From positions 1-23,525 of the IMG/VR virus record IMGVR_UViG_3300042892_003753: 23,525 nt of DNA, one strand, 5' to 3'. Below are positions 13,348 through 20,419 of the stretch, in pieces. The notes under the pieces are model-generated. The model saw nothing but the letters and a program-made list of their open reading frames with translations. It had not been told where the DNA came from and did no database searches. The position numbers and the translations under genes are program-made. The stretch comes from a virus. Each line of letters opens with the position of its first letter. Within the stretch, counting starts at the first letter, position 1.

Positions 13348-14016
13348 ATGAAAACGGCAATCGTTACTGGATCTAGCAAGGGTGTTGGGTATGCAACAGT
13401 AAAACTGCTATCTGAAAGTGGATACAGGGTCATAGCAGTCTCTAGAGACTTATCAAGGGTATCTCAGATAGAGTCTGACAATGTTGAAACATATCAACTA
13501 GATATAACTGATTCAAAACAAATAAAAGAATTCTTTGAAAAATATAAAGACATAACCCTAGATCTTTTAGTTAATAATGCTGGTGGTGGATCTAGCCCAA
13601 CAATGCTTATCAATGAAACAATGGAAAATTTTAGAATTGCCTACGAAATAAATGTTTCTGGCCCAATGTATCTTTCTCAGCTTTTTGTTCCATGTATGCA
13701 AAGGTCTGACTCACCAACCATTATATTTGTTAGTTCGTTAGGTGGAAAAGTTCCATATCGTAGTGGAGGAAACTATACAAACGCTAAAAGAGGCATGATG
13801 GCCCTAGTTGATACTATGCGATTAGAGTTTCCTGCATACGGTATTAAGGTTACTGAGATATGCCCTGGAACTATTGATACACTAATAGAAAAGCGTGAAA
13901 TAGCACTAACTGCTGAAGATCTTGCAGAGTCTATTAGATGGGTATCAGAGTTGCCAAGTCATTTTAATATTAATCATATTGAAATGAACCATATAAGCAG
14001 CAGTAAGTTTGCCTAG
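13348..14016 (+). CDS. Short-chain dehydrogenase/reductase (SDR)
   Basis: A 222-aa classical-type SDR, an NAD(P)(H)-dependent oxidoreductase. The cofactor motif TGSSKGVG is at residues 7-14, D52 in LDIT contacts the adenine ring, NNAG is at 76-79, N102 is the structural Asn, and the catalytic S130, Y143 and K147 are all present (YTNAK), followed by CPGTIDT. Arg33 after the second strand (VSRD) favours NADP(H). The length is a little short (family about 250), losing part of the C-terminal substrate lid. It begins directly after oxygenase 8 and closes the operon. It could oxidise a hydroxyl group introduced by an oxygenase or act on a sugar nucleotide; the substrate is not evident. Confidence 0.9.
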   Translation: MKTAIVTGSSKGVGYATVKLLSESGYRVIAVSRDLSRVSQIESDNVETYQLDITDSKQIKEFFEKYKDITLDLLVNNAGGGSSPTMLINETMENFRIAYEINVSGPMYLSQLFVPCMQRSDSPTIIFVSSLGGKVPYRSGGNYTNAKRGMMALVDTMRLEFPAYGIKVTEICPGTIDTLIEKREIALTAEDLAESIRWVSELPSHFNINHIEMNHISSSKFA

Positions 14017-14017
14017 A

Positions 14018-14036
14018 ACTAGGAAGGAAACCTAGT
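14018..14036. other. Short hairpin between convergent genes
   Basis: ACTAGG and CCTAGT (6 bp) around AAGGAAA, at the convergence of the SDR and lysin genes and overlapping the last lysin codons. No T-run on either side, so termination is uncertain. Confidence 0.3.
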
Positions 14037-14591
14037 CATCCAAACCTTAGTCTTTGGCGTAATTCCATGCCAAGCAGACCAGTTTTTTCCACCGTTACTC
14101 ATATGATAGGCAACCTGTGCATTAATAACAGGATTTAACAATTCACTGTTAAAGTTAATGCCAAACTTTGCCTTGCGATCATTCTTTAGCATTCCAATCA
14201 TATTTATCTGGAATATACCGTAAGAGTTGTCGCCAGTTTTTTCATTGCCATTAAAGGCCAGTGGTCGCCCATTAGACTCTTTCTTAGCAACAGCCCAAGC
14301 CTTCACAAGTCCATCACCACGAAAACCAACGGCATATAGTAACTCTTTTAACTGACGATCTGTAAGGCTAACAGCATCTTGATACTTATGTAGAACGTTT
14401 AGGTCCTTTTTTACTGCTACCAGACTTTTAGGCTTAGAAACCAAAAAAACCGCCTTGGCGGTTGAAGGTTCAGACAGCGCTGGTTTACTCAGATTATTTT
14501 CAGTACTTAAAGCATTAGCTGCATTACTTAATGGTGCAATAAGCCCCAGTGCAGCAAGGATTCCAATCCAAATCTTTTTATCTCTTCTCAT
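14019..14591 (-). CDS. Secreted SLT-type lytic transglycosylase / phage lysin
   Basis: A 190-aa peptidoglycan-cleaving enzyme. A signal peptide (MRRDKK, hydrophobic core IWIGILAALGLIA, cleavage near ANA, about residue 27) is followed by a linker to about residue 75 and a lysozyme-like SLT domain. The catalytic Glu is probably E105 (AVAKKESNG), followed by SYGIFQIN (123-130), the canonical SYGLFQI motif, and NPVINAQVAYHMSNGG..WSAW. SLT enzymes cleave the MurNAc-GlcNAc bond and form 1,6-anhydro ends. With its own promoter, ribosome site (AGGAGG) and opposite orientation, it is controlled apart from its neighbours. It may be the endolysin, exported by the host Sec system; a virion-entry role is less likely given the signal peptide. 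Confidence 0.88.
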   Translation of the reverse strand: MRRDKKIWIGILAALGLIAPLSNAANALSTENNLSKPALSEPSTAKAVFLVSKPKSLVAVKKDLNVLHKYQDAVSLTDRQLKELLYAVGFRGDGLVKAWAVAKKESNGRPLAFNGNEKTGDNSYGIFQINMIGMLKNDRKAKFGINFNSELLNPVINAQVAYHMSNGGKNWSAWHGITPKTKVWMTRFPS

Positions 14592-14617
14592 AATAATAAC
14601 CTCCTAGAGACTAAAGA

Positions 14618-14635
14618 TGCTACCCGTTGGTAGCA
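14618..14635 (-). promoter_or_regulatory. 5'-terminal stem-loop of the lysin mRNA
   Basis: On the minus strand GCTACC and GGTAGC pair perfectly (7 bp with the flanking A-T) around the tetraloop AACG. The predicted +1 (about 14636) lies one base upstream, so the mRNA starts with this hairpin, followed by a single-stranded leader with AGGAGG. A stabilising 5' cap-like element or translation-control element is plausible. Confidence 0.55.
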
Positions 14636-14642
14636 CTATCTA

Positions 14643-14651
14643 AGTATAGCA
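14643..14651 (-). promoter_or_regulatory. Extended -10 promoter of the lysin gene
   Basis: TGCTATACT on the minus strand, with +1 predicted about 45 bases before the ATG at 14591. Back-to-back with the plus-strand promoter at 14719-14727. Confidence 0.6.
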
Positions 14652-14718
14652 TCAAAATTACCCCAAAAGCAAGTTTTGATGATATTTATTTAAATTATTT
14701 TAAATTGCTATTTGATCG

Positions 14719-14727
14719 TGGTATAAT
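14719..14727 (+). promoter_or_regulatory. Extended -10 promoter, leaderless start at 14734
   Basis: TGGTATAAT with six bases to the ATG at 14734 and no Shine-Dalgarno. Confidence 0.75.
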
Positions 14728-14733
14728 ATAAAA

Positions 14734-15144
14734 ATGGCTACATACAGAGGACAATCATCTACCTATGACATTGGTGAAAAACCACCATTTGTTAATTGGA
14801 CAATCGTAAAAGGAGATACAGCATCTTTTAAGGTTTACCTAACAGATGATGCAAAAGAACCTTTAACTATTGATGACTGGGACATTGAAGTAGAGTTTAA
14901 AAGACCTACCACTCCAGTTGATCCTCAAATAATTACAGATACCGCAAGCCTAATTTTTACAATTACACCAGAACAAGACCTAGATGATGCTGATGGTGAG
15001 TTTAAGGTTAATATAACTGCAGCACAATCCGCAGAACTAAGAACAAATGATATTTTTGATATTGAATTACGTCTTCCACAGAACACACTTGTTTGGACAG
15101 TTGCTCAAGGGAAGATTATTCTCCTTGAGGATGTTACAAACTAA
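14734..15144 (+). CDS. BppU-like N-terminal-domain baseplate/fibre protein (paralogue B)
   Basis: A 136-aa beta-rich protein, paralogue of the one at 3899-4315. It opens with a short polar tail and then PPFVNWTIVKGDTASFKVYLTDD, the strand pattern of BppU-type adaptor domains, followed by W.IEVEFKRPTT and a C-terminal VWTVAQGKIILLEDVTN. It is likely an attachment or adaptor component of the tail fibre assembly encoded downstream. The start is fixed by the leaderless promoter. The last base of its stop is the first base of the next ATG (TAATG), so the two are coupled. Assignment to BppU is by pattern only. Confidence 0.65.
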   Translation: MATYRGQSSTYDIGEKPPFVNWTIVKGDTASFKVYLTDDAKEPLTIDDWDIEVEFKRPTTPVDPQIITDTASLIFTITPEQDLDDADGEFKVNITAAQSAELRTNDIFDIELRLPQNTLVWTVAQGKIILLEDVTN

Positions 15145-15365
15145 TGGCAAAAGTTGTTATAAATAACAATACCCCAGTTTTTACAAAGGTTATTGAAAGA
15201 GTTTCTTTTCCAAATGTAGAAATTACTCAAAAAAATAATGGGGTAGCCATAGACTCAGTGCTTCCATTTAGAATAAGATTTACAGCAATACAGATACCAA
15301 CATCTATTGGCAATATACCAGCCATTCCTTTGCAGATTATTGGTTTCTCTAACTATATACTTTAA
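15144..15365 (+). CDS. Small structural protein, hypothetical
   Basis: A 73-aa beta-rich basic protein coupled to the BppU-like gene by overlapping TAATG. It has a polar N-terminus (KVVINNNTPVFTKVIERV) and a hydrophobic second half ending IPLQIIGFSNYIL; no signal peptide, Cys or membrane helix of full length. It occupies the same relative position as the 27-aa frame at 4316-4399. Probably a minor tail accessory protein; I do not recognise a family. Confidence 0.65.
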   Translation: MAKVVINNNTPVFTKVIERVSFPNVEITQKNNGVAIDSVLPFRIRFTAIQIPTSIGNIPAIPLQIIGFSNYIL

Positions 15366-15371
15366 TATCTA

Positions 15372-15380
15372 TGATATAAT
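15372..15380 (+). promoter_or_regulatory. Extended -10 promoter, leaderless start at 15387
   Basis: TGATATAAT just after the preceding stop, six bases before the ATG at 15387; no Shine-Dalgarno. Confidence 0.7.
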
Positions 15381-15386
15381 TCGTAT

Positions 15387-15833
15387 ATGGCTAAATTATC
15401 AATTTCAAGCATCAAGGGTCTTTTTCAAACTGGAGACCGTCCAAGTCAAACAAACTATGAAGATTTGATTGACAGCACCTCTGCAAGATCAACAGACCTT
15501 GGTTCAGAGGGAAATAATGAGACTACAATCAACGGTATTGAGAACTCAACAATTTTTGATAACTTTTTAGCAAGTGAGTGGAGATCAGTGAAATATTTGA
15601 TCTCAATTAAAAAAGTTTCTGGTGGCGATAATAAATATTACGCTACAGAATTAACTATAGTCCCTGATGCTACAGATGTAAGCGTTAGTGAATATGGAAC
15701 AGTAGACAATGATGGGAATATTGGCACCATCTCCGTGTCTAGAGCAGGAAATACAGTTTCACTAACTGTAATTCCAGTGGGTGGATTGACCCCTATAACC
15801 TTGCGCTATTTGCGTATTGGTTTGAAGGCTTAA
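15387..15833 (+). CDS. Tail protein with shared C-terminal beta module
   Basis: A 148-aa structural protein. The N-terminal 50 residues (SSIKGLFQTGDRPSQTNYEDLID) resemble the attachment region seen at the start of many phage fibre proteins. Residues about 55-148 form a beta module also found at the C-terminus of the 642-aa fibre at 15850: both show F.AS....KY.I..KK......Y/I..E, then EY..V...G.(I/L)GT and a final strand ending in R/K-x-(G/Y)-L/I-(K/E)A. The same type of module occurs in many marine phage structural proteins. The start is fixed by the leaderless promoter. It may compete with or partner the large fibre. Receptor binding or fibre trimerisation are plausible. Confidence 0.7.
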   Translation: MAKLSISSIKGLFQTGDRPSQTNYEDLIDSTSARSTDLGSEGNNETTINGIENSTIFDNFLASEWRSVKYLISIKKVSGGDNKYYATELTIVPDATDVSVSEYGTVDNDGNIGTISVSRAGNTVSLTVIPVGGLTPITLRYLRIGLKA

Positions 15834-15849
15834 CCTAAAGGAGATAAAA

Positions 15850-17778
15850 ATGGCAACAGTAACAAAAGATTTTAGAGTAAAAGCAGGACTGGTGGTTGAG
15901 GGATCAACCGCCACTGTTAATGGAAAGAATATTATCACAGCAGGTGTCGTTGACGCTAAAGGTGATTTGATTGTTGGTAGTGCAGACGATGCAGTAGCAC
16001 GTTTAGGCATTGGTACAAACGGTCAAGTACTTACAGCAAACTCAGGTGCAACATACGGAGTTGAGTGGGCAGCACCAGCAGCTGTTGGTGTTTTTGCTTC
16101 TTCAATTACATTTGAAGGTGCTACAGCAGATGATTACGAAACAACTATTGAGGTAACTGATCCAACAGCAGACCGTACAATCACATTCCCAGATGCAACT
16201 GGTACAGTAGCACTTACTTCAGATATTACATCAGCAGTCAATGCAGTTTCAACAACTGATATTGAAGAAGGAACTAACCTTTACTTCACAGATGAAAGAG
16301 CACAGGACGCAGTAGGTAATGCAGTTGGAACTGGTCTTACATATACAGACGAAACAGGTGCAATTTCTGTAACTGCAAATACCTATGATGCATATGGTGC
16401 TGCAGCAGCAGCACAGACTGCAGCAGAGTCAACTGCTTCAGGTTATGTAACAACACACGCTAACCTTACAGAAGCACATGGTGCCACTGGTGCGGTAGTT
16501 GGAACAACTAACACACAAACTCTTACAAATAAGACACTTACTTCACCAAAGATTAATGAGGATGTTGCACTTACTGCTACAGCTACAGAGCTTAACGTTC
16601 TTGACGGAATCACAGCCTCTACTGCTGAACTTAATATCCTTGATGGAGTAACATCTACAGCCGCTGAACTTAATATTCTTGACGGTGTAACTGCAACAGC
16701 AGCAGAGATTAACCTTCTTGATGGAGTGACTGCTACTACAACTGAACTTAACTATGTAGACGGAGTAACTTCAGGAATTCAAGGTCAGATTGATCTTAAG
16801 GCACCTTTAGATTCACCATCTCTAACTGGTACACCATTGGCTCCAACAGCAACACCAGGAACAAATAGTACTCAGATTGCAACAACAGCATATGCTGATG
16901 CAGCAGTGGCAGCACTTGTAGACGGTGCACCAGCACTTCTTAATACTCTTAATGAGTTGGCAGCAGCAATTAACGATGATGCCTCATTTGCTACAACACT
17001 TACTACATCAGTAGGAGAAAAGGTTTCTAAGTCTGGCGATACAATGACTGGACTTCTTGTCCTTTCAGCAGATCCATCAGCAAACCTTGGTGCAGCAACA
17101 AAGCAGTACGTTGACACAGCAGAAACAGATGCAAACACTACAGCTTCAGGATATGTTTCAACACACTCAGGCCTTACAACTGGTGTTCATGGAGTAACTG
17201 GAAATGTTGTTGGAACAACAGACACTCAAACACTTACCAACAAGACAATTGATGGTGCAAGCAACACACTTACAGTACGAATTGGAAACGATGTTTCTGG
17301 TCTTGGAACTGGCGTAGCAACATTCCTTGCAACACCATCTTCTGCAAACCTTGCAGCAGCGCTCACTGATGAATCAGGATCTTCAACAGTAGCATTTACC
17401 ACTAGCCCAACTTTTGTTACACCAACACTTGGTGCAGCAGCAGCAACAAGCATTGCTCTACCAGATGCCCTTCTTGGCTCTGCTCTAGCAACTGCTGGAA
17501 CTTCAGCAACAACAATTGATACATTCTCAGCATCAACATATACTGCTGCTAAGTATGTAATTCAAATGAAAAAGGGTACTGACATTGAAGTAATTGAAAT
17601 GTTGGTAGCAATAGACGGATCAAACAATGTTTATGTAACAGAGTACGCTGATGTACAAAGTAATGGTGAACTAGGAACAACAAATGCCGTTTATGACAAT
17701 GGAAATGTTCTTCTTCAGGTTACTGCAGCATCAGCAGATACAGCTGTTAAGGTAAACAAGACATATATTGAAGCATAA
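15850..17778 (+). CDS. Large tail-fibre protein with LDGVT repeats
   Basis: A 642-aa fibre. Order: N-terminal MATVTKDFRVKAGLVV (shared with the gene at 17798); an FEGAT..(D/N)(D/Y)E.T..(V/I)TDPTADRTIT(F/L)PDATGT module at about 88-118 (shared with the fibre at 18304); five 13-aa ELN(I/V/L)LDGVTATAA repeats at about 247-308; QTLTNKT strands; an AAINDDASFATTLTTSVGEK stretch; and a C-terminal beta module shared with the protein at 15387. Strongly Ala/Thr-rich, as expected for a trimeric rod with beta-helical shaft. AAAGGAG precedes the ATG, so this gene is leadered, in contrast to its neighbours. It likely makes the shaft and tip of a host-recognition fibre. Confidence 0.85.
   Translation: MATVTKDFRVKAGLVVEGSTATVNGKNIITAGVVDAKGDLIVGSADDAVARLGIGTNGQVLTANSGATYGVEWAAPAAVGVFASSITFEGATADDYETTIEVTDPTADRTITFPDATGTVALTSDITSAVNAVSTTDIEEGTNLYFTDERAQDAVGNAVGTGLTYTDETGAISVTANTYDAYGAAAAAQTAAESTASGYVTTHANLTEAHGATGAVVGTTNTQTLTNKTLTSPKINEDVALTATATELNVLDGITASTAELNILDGVTSTAAELNILDGVTATAAEINLLDGVTATTTELNYVDGVTSGIQGQIDLKAPLDSPSLTGTPLAPTATPGTNSTQIATTAYADAAVAALVDGAPALLNTLNELAAAINDDASFATTLTTSVGEKVSKSGDTMTGLLVLSADPSANLGAATKQYVDTAETDANTTASGYVSTHSGLTTGVHGVTGNVVGTTDTQTLTNKTIDGASNTLTVRIGNDVSGLGTGVATFLATPSSANLAAALTDESGSSTVAFTTSPTFVTPTLGAAAATSIALPDALLGSALATAGTSATTIDTFSASTYTAAKYVIQMKKGTDIEVIEMLVAIDGSNNVYVTEYADVQSNGELGTTNAVYDNGNVLLQVTAASADTAVKVNKTYIEA
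16588..16773 (+). repeat. Five 39-base repeats encoding ELNxLDGVTxxxA
   Basis: Units start at 16588, 16627, 16666, 16705 and 16744; the last is cut to 10 codons. Protein units are highly conserved while third positions differ, so selection acts on the protein. This 13-mer is a recurring shaft repeat of phage fibres. Confidence 0.85.
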
Positions 17779-17797
17779 TTAAGAAAAGAGGATAGAA

Positions 17798-18259
17798 GTG
17801 GCAACTGTAAATAAAGATTTTAAAGTAAAGCATGGTTTAGATGTAAACCAAGGCGGTACTTTTGGAGGAACTGTTACAGTTGCTACTCCTACCGAAAACA
17901 CACATGCAACAACAAAGTTGTATGTAGACAGCAAGGGAGCAATTGCTGCACCAGCATCAACAGCCCCAGCAACACCAGTAAATGGACAGTTGTGGTTTGA
18001 TACAGTATCACGTCATATCTCTGTATATTCTACTGATCAGGCTGACTGGATTATGATTGCAACATTTTCAGATACCGCTGATCTAAGACAACATATTCAC
18101 GATACTGCAATTGACGGAACTGGACTTATTGTTTCAATATTCCAAGATGCAGGTTTCTACGATTCAATATTTACATCAACTGAAATTGCAGGATTCTATG
18201 ATTCAGACTACTGGAATAACAGTTACGATGGCGGAAGCCCATTAGATAATTTCAGTTAA
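17798..18259 (+). CDS. Short tail-fibre-related protein
   Basis: A 153-aa protein starting at GTG with AGAGGA upstream. Its first 16 residues (MATVNKDFKVKHGLDV) match the start of the 642-aa fibre, so both probably dock to the same partner. It continues with ATPTENTHATTKLYVDSKG, a fibre linker; GQLWFDTVSRHISVYST..WI, a strand pair common at fibre tips; and a C-terminal segment with two similar FYDS motifs (GFYDSIF and GFYDSDYW) and NNSYDGGSPLDNF. It looks like a short fibre variant with its own tip. Located between the two large fibre genes and probably co-transcribed with the first. Confidence 0.75.
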   Translation: MATVNKDFKVKHGLDVNQGGTFGGTVTVATPTENTHATTKLYVDSKGAIAAPASTAPATPVNGQLWFDTVSRHISVYSTDQADWIMIATFSDTADLRQHIHDTAIDGTGLIVSIFQDAGFYDSIFTSTEIAGFYDSDYWNNSYDGGSPLDNFS

Positions 18260-18264
18260 TTATC

Positions 18265-18273
18265 TGATATAAT
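18265..18273 (+). promoter_or_regulatory. Extended -10 promoter, leadered
   Basis: TGATATAAT with predicted +1 near 18280 and a GAGGAG ribosome site (18291-18296) before the ATG at 18304. Unlike most promoters here it makes a leadered mRNA. Confidence 0.65.
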
Positions 18274-18303
18274 ACTATAAGACACCTAAAGAGGAGACTA
18301 TAA

Positions 18304-20271
18304 ATGGCAACAAGAATGCAACAGCGCAGAGGTACTGCTGCACAATGGATTTCAACAAATTCTGGAAATGGCCCAATCCTCAACCCAGGTGAAATCGGAT
18401 ATGAGACCGATACAAATAAATTTAAAATTGGTGATGGAACAAATCACTGGGTAAACCTTGATTACTTCATTGATGCTAGTTCAACAGTAAATCCTGCTTT
18501 TGGTTCAAGCATTACATTTGAGGGTGCAACTGCAAATGACTTTGAGACTACCGTTGCAATAACAGACCCAACTGCTGACCGCACAATTACCCTTCCTGAC
18601 GCGACTACAACGCTTGTAGGTAGAGACACAACAGACACCCTTACCAATAAAACTCTTACTACCCCAACTATTAATGGTCCAGAAATTACTGCTACTGGTG
18701 GAGTTCCACGTATTCATGGTATTTATCTCCCAGAACCACATAATATTACATTTGAAGGCTCAACAACAGATGAGTTTGAAACAGTTTTAACAGTTGCAAA
18801 CCCAACAGCAGACCGAACAATTACTCTTCCAGATGCTAGCGGAACAGTAGTCGTAGCAGACGGTAGCGGAAACCTCACAGTTTCAGGAAACTTAACTGTA
18901 AGTGGTACAACTACTACTATTAACAGTACAACAATTAATGCTACAACAGGAATGGTGTTTGAGGGTGCAACTGCAAATGACTTTGAGACTACTCTTACAA
19001 TAACTGACCCAACAGCAGATAGAACACTAACTCTTCCAGATTCAACAGGAACAATTGCTACACAGGAACATGTAACCAATGAAATAGGGACACATAGCTC
19101 AGACACAACTTCTGTTCATGGAATTGCAAACACAGAAGACCTTGCTACAAAGACCTACGCTGATACAGCAGTTTCTACTCACTCTTCAGACACAACTGAT
19201 GTTCATGGAATAGCAGATACTTCAGCACTTGCTACAAAGACCTATGCAGACACGGCTGTAAGCACACATAGCTCAGATACAACTTCTGTGCATGGAATTA
19301 CAGATACTAGCCTTCTTGTAACAACAACTGGAACTCAAACTCTTACAAATAAAACAATTACAACTCCATCTGGATTAGTTAAATCAGATGTAGGGCTAGG
19401 TAACGTAGATAACACAGCAGACGCAAGCAAACCTGTATCAACAGCGCAACAGACCGCTCTTGATTTAAAAGCCAACCTTTCAGGCCCTACATTTACAGGA
19501 ACAGTTTCTGGTATCACATCAACAATGGTTGGTCTTGGAAACGTAGATAATACAGCAGATACAGCAAAGCCAGTATCTACAGCACAGGCCACAGCAATTG
19601 CAACCGCTAAATCAGAAGTAATTACTGAAATTCTTGGAGCAGGAGTTCCAGAAGCATTAAATACACTTGATGAACTTGCTGCAGCACTTGGTGATGACGC
19701 AAACTTTGCTTCATCTGTAACAACCAGCCTTGGACTAAAAGCTCCACTTGCCTCACCAACATTTACTGGTACAGTAACAATCCCAACTGGTGCAGCATTA
19801 GGAACTCCAGCATCTGCAACATTAACAAATGCAACGGGATTGCCAGTCGCAACTGGAATTGCAAACCTTGGAACAGGTGTAGCAACATTTCTTGCTACTC
19901 CATCATCTGCAAACTGGGCAGCAGTAATTACTGATGAAATTGGAACAGGTAATGTTCAACTTTCAGATATTGCAACTAATGCTCAAATAGCATCTTATAC
20001 TTTAGTTCTTGCAGATAAAGGCAAACTTGTTGAAATAAGCAACGCATCTGCAAATACTGTAACAGTTCCACCAAACTCATCTGTTGCATTTCCAGTAGGA
20101 TCACAAATTACAGTTTTGCAAACAGGAGCAGGTCAAACAACAATTGCAGCTGGAGTAGGTGTAACAGTTAATTCAACACCTGGATTAAAGTTACGTGCCC
20201 AGTGGTCATCAGTAACATTAATTAAGCGTCTTACAGATACATGGGTTGTAGTCGGAGACTTAACAGCATAG
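18304..20271 (+). CDS. Large tail-fibre protein with Mtd-like N-terminus
   Basis: A 655-aa fibre. Residues 1-60 (MQQRRGTAAQWISTN...LNPGEIGYETDTNKFKIGDGTNHW) match the N-terminal domain of Mtd-type and many other phage fibres, used for attachment to the baseplate. Then come three FEG(A/S)T..(N/D)(D/E)FET modules, three 29-aa THSSDTT(S/D)VHGI..T repeats (starts at 19090, 19177, 19264), two VGLGNVDNTAD..KPVSTAQ repeats, a TFTGTV stretch, and a C-terminal beta module ending WVVVGDLTA. The repeats build a trimeric shaft; the C-terminus is the probable tip. No reverse transcriptase or variable-region cassette is in the window, so Mtd-type diversification is not supported. Confidence 0.87.
   Translation: MATRMQQRRGTAAQWISTNSGNGPILNPGEIGYETDTNKFKIGDGTNHWVNLDYFIDASSTVNPAFGSSITFEGATANDFETTVAITDPTADRTITLPDATTTLVGRDTTDTLTNKTLTTPTINGPEITATGGVPRIHGIYLPEPHNITFEGSTTDEFETVLTVANPTADRTITLPDASGTVVVADGSGNLTVSGNLTVSGTTTTINSTTINATTGMVFEGATANDFETTLTITDPTADRTLTLPDSTGTIATQEHVTNEIGTHSSDTTSVHGIANTEDLATKTYADTAVSTHSSDTTDVHGIADTSALATKTYADTAVSTHSSDTTSVHGITDTSLLVTTTGTQTLTNKTITTPSGLVKSDVGLGNVDNTADASKPVSTAQQTALDLKANLSGPTFTGTVSGITSTMVGLGNVDNTADTAKPVSTAQATAIATAKSEVITEILGAGVPEALNTLDELAAALGDDANFASSVTTSLGLKAPLASPTFTGTVTIPTGAALGTPASATLTNATGLPVATGIANLGTGVATFLATPSSANWAAVITDEIGTGNVQLSDIATNAQIASYTLVLADKGKLVEISNASANTVTVPPNSSVAFPVGSQITVLQTGAGQTTIAAGVGVTVNSTPGLKLRAQWSSVTLIKRLTDTWVVVGDLTA
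18517..18551 (+). repeat. 35-base exact direct repeat, copy 1
   Basis: Identical to 18958-18992, within the FEGATANDFETT module of the same fibre gene. Exact identity over 35 bases suggests recent duplication or gene conversion between modules. A diverged third copy lies near 18751. Confidence 0.8.
18958..18992 (+). repeat. 35-base exact direct repeat, copy 2
   Basis: Second exact copy of 18517-18551, 441 bases downstream and in the same reading frame. Recombination between the copies would delete 147 codons in frame. Confidence 0.8.
19090..19350 (+). repeat. Three 87-base repeats encoding THSSDTTxVHGI units
   Basis: Units begin at 19090, 19177 and 19264, exactly 87 bases apart. The first two also share the following ATKTYADTAVS. 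Shaft repeats of the fibre. Confidence 0.75.
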
Positions 20272-20284
20272 TACTTATAAAACA

Positions 20285-20302
20285 ATAGAGTGCTAACTCT
20301 AT
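20285..20302 (+). other. Short hairpin after the fibre gene
   Basis: ATAGAGT and ACTCTAT (7 bp) with a GCTA loop, just upstream of the stronger terminator. It may protect the 3' end of the transcript. Confidence 0.4.
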
Positions 20303-20313
20303 ACTAAAGATTT

Positions 20314-20344
20314 ACACGTTCTTTATGAGCGTGTTTTTCTTTTT
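20314..20344 (+). terminator. Rho-independent terminator of the tail-fibre transcript
   Basis: ACACGTTC pairs with GAGCGTGT (8 bp, one G-U) around TTTAT, followed by TTTTTCTTTTT. The clearest terminator in the window. It insulates the tail-fibre cluster from the RNR gene. Confidence 0.8.
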
Positions 20345-20350
20345 AAAGTA

Positions 20351-20359
20351 TGTTATACT
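20351..20359 (+). promoter_or_regulatory. Extended -10 promoter of the RNR gene
   Basis: TGTTATACT; +1 predicted at about 20366, one base before a stem-loop, giving a leader of about 54 bases with AAAGG before the ATG at 20420. Confidence 0.65.
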
Positions 20360-20366
20360 TAGGTAC

Positions 20367-20387
20367 TACTTCAGAAAACATGAAGTA
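20367..20387 (+). promoter_or_regulatory. 5'-terminal stem-loop of the RNR mRNA
   Basis: TACTTCA and TGAAGTA (7 bp, perfect) around a 7-base A-rich loop, beginning one base after predicted +1. Too small for a cobalamin riboswitch. Most likely a transcript-stabilising hairpin. Confidence 0.55.
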
Positions 20388-20419
20388 CTCATCTAATTTT
20401 ACTTTGAAAGGTATATAAA

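Noticed and set aside
14018-14036. Bidirectional terminator between SDR and lysin genes
   Set aside because: Only a 6-bp stem and no T-run in either direction; kept as a low-confidence hairpin only.
16872-17453. Minus-strand frames antisense to the fibre genes
   Set aside because: They are Ala/Val/Ser-rich shadows of Ala/Thr-rich coding sequence, with no ribosome sites or promoters.
16588-19350. CRISPR array
   Set aside because: The regular repeats are coding, with third-position variation and no unique spacers between conserved DNA repeats.
18304-20271. Diversity-generating retroelement, suggested by the Mtd-like fibre N-terminus
   Set aside because: No reverse transcriptase, template repeat or adenine-biased variable region in the window; this N-terminal domain is common in fibres without such systems.
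20367-20387. Cobalamin riboswitch ahead of the class II RNR
   Set aside because: The leader is only about 54 bases with one small hairpin and no room for a B12 box or multi-helix fold.
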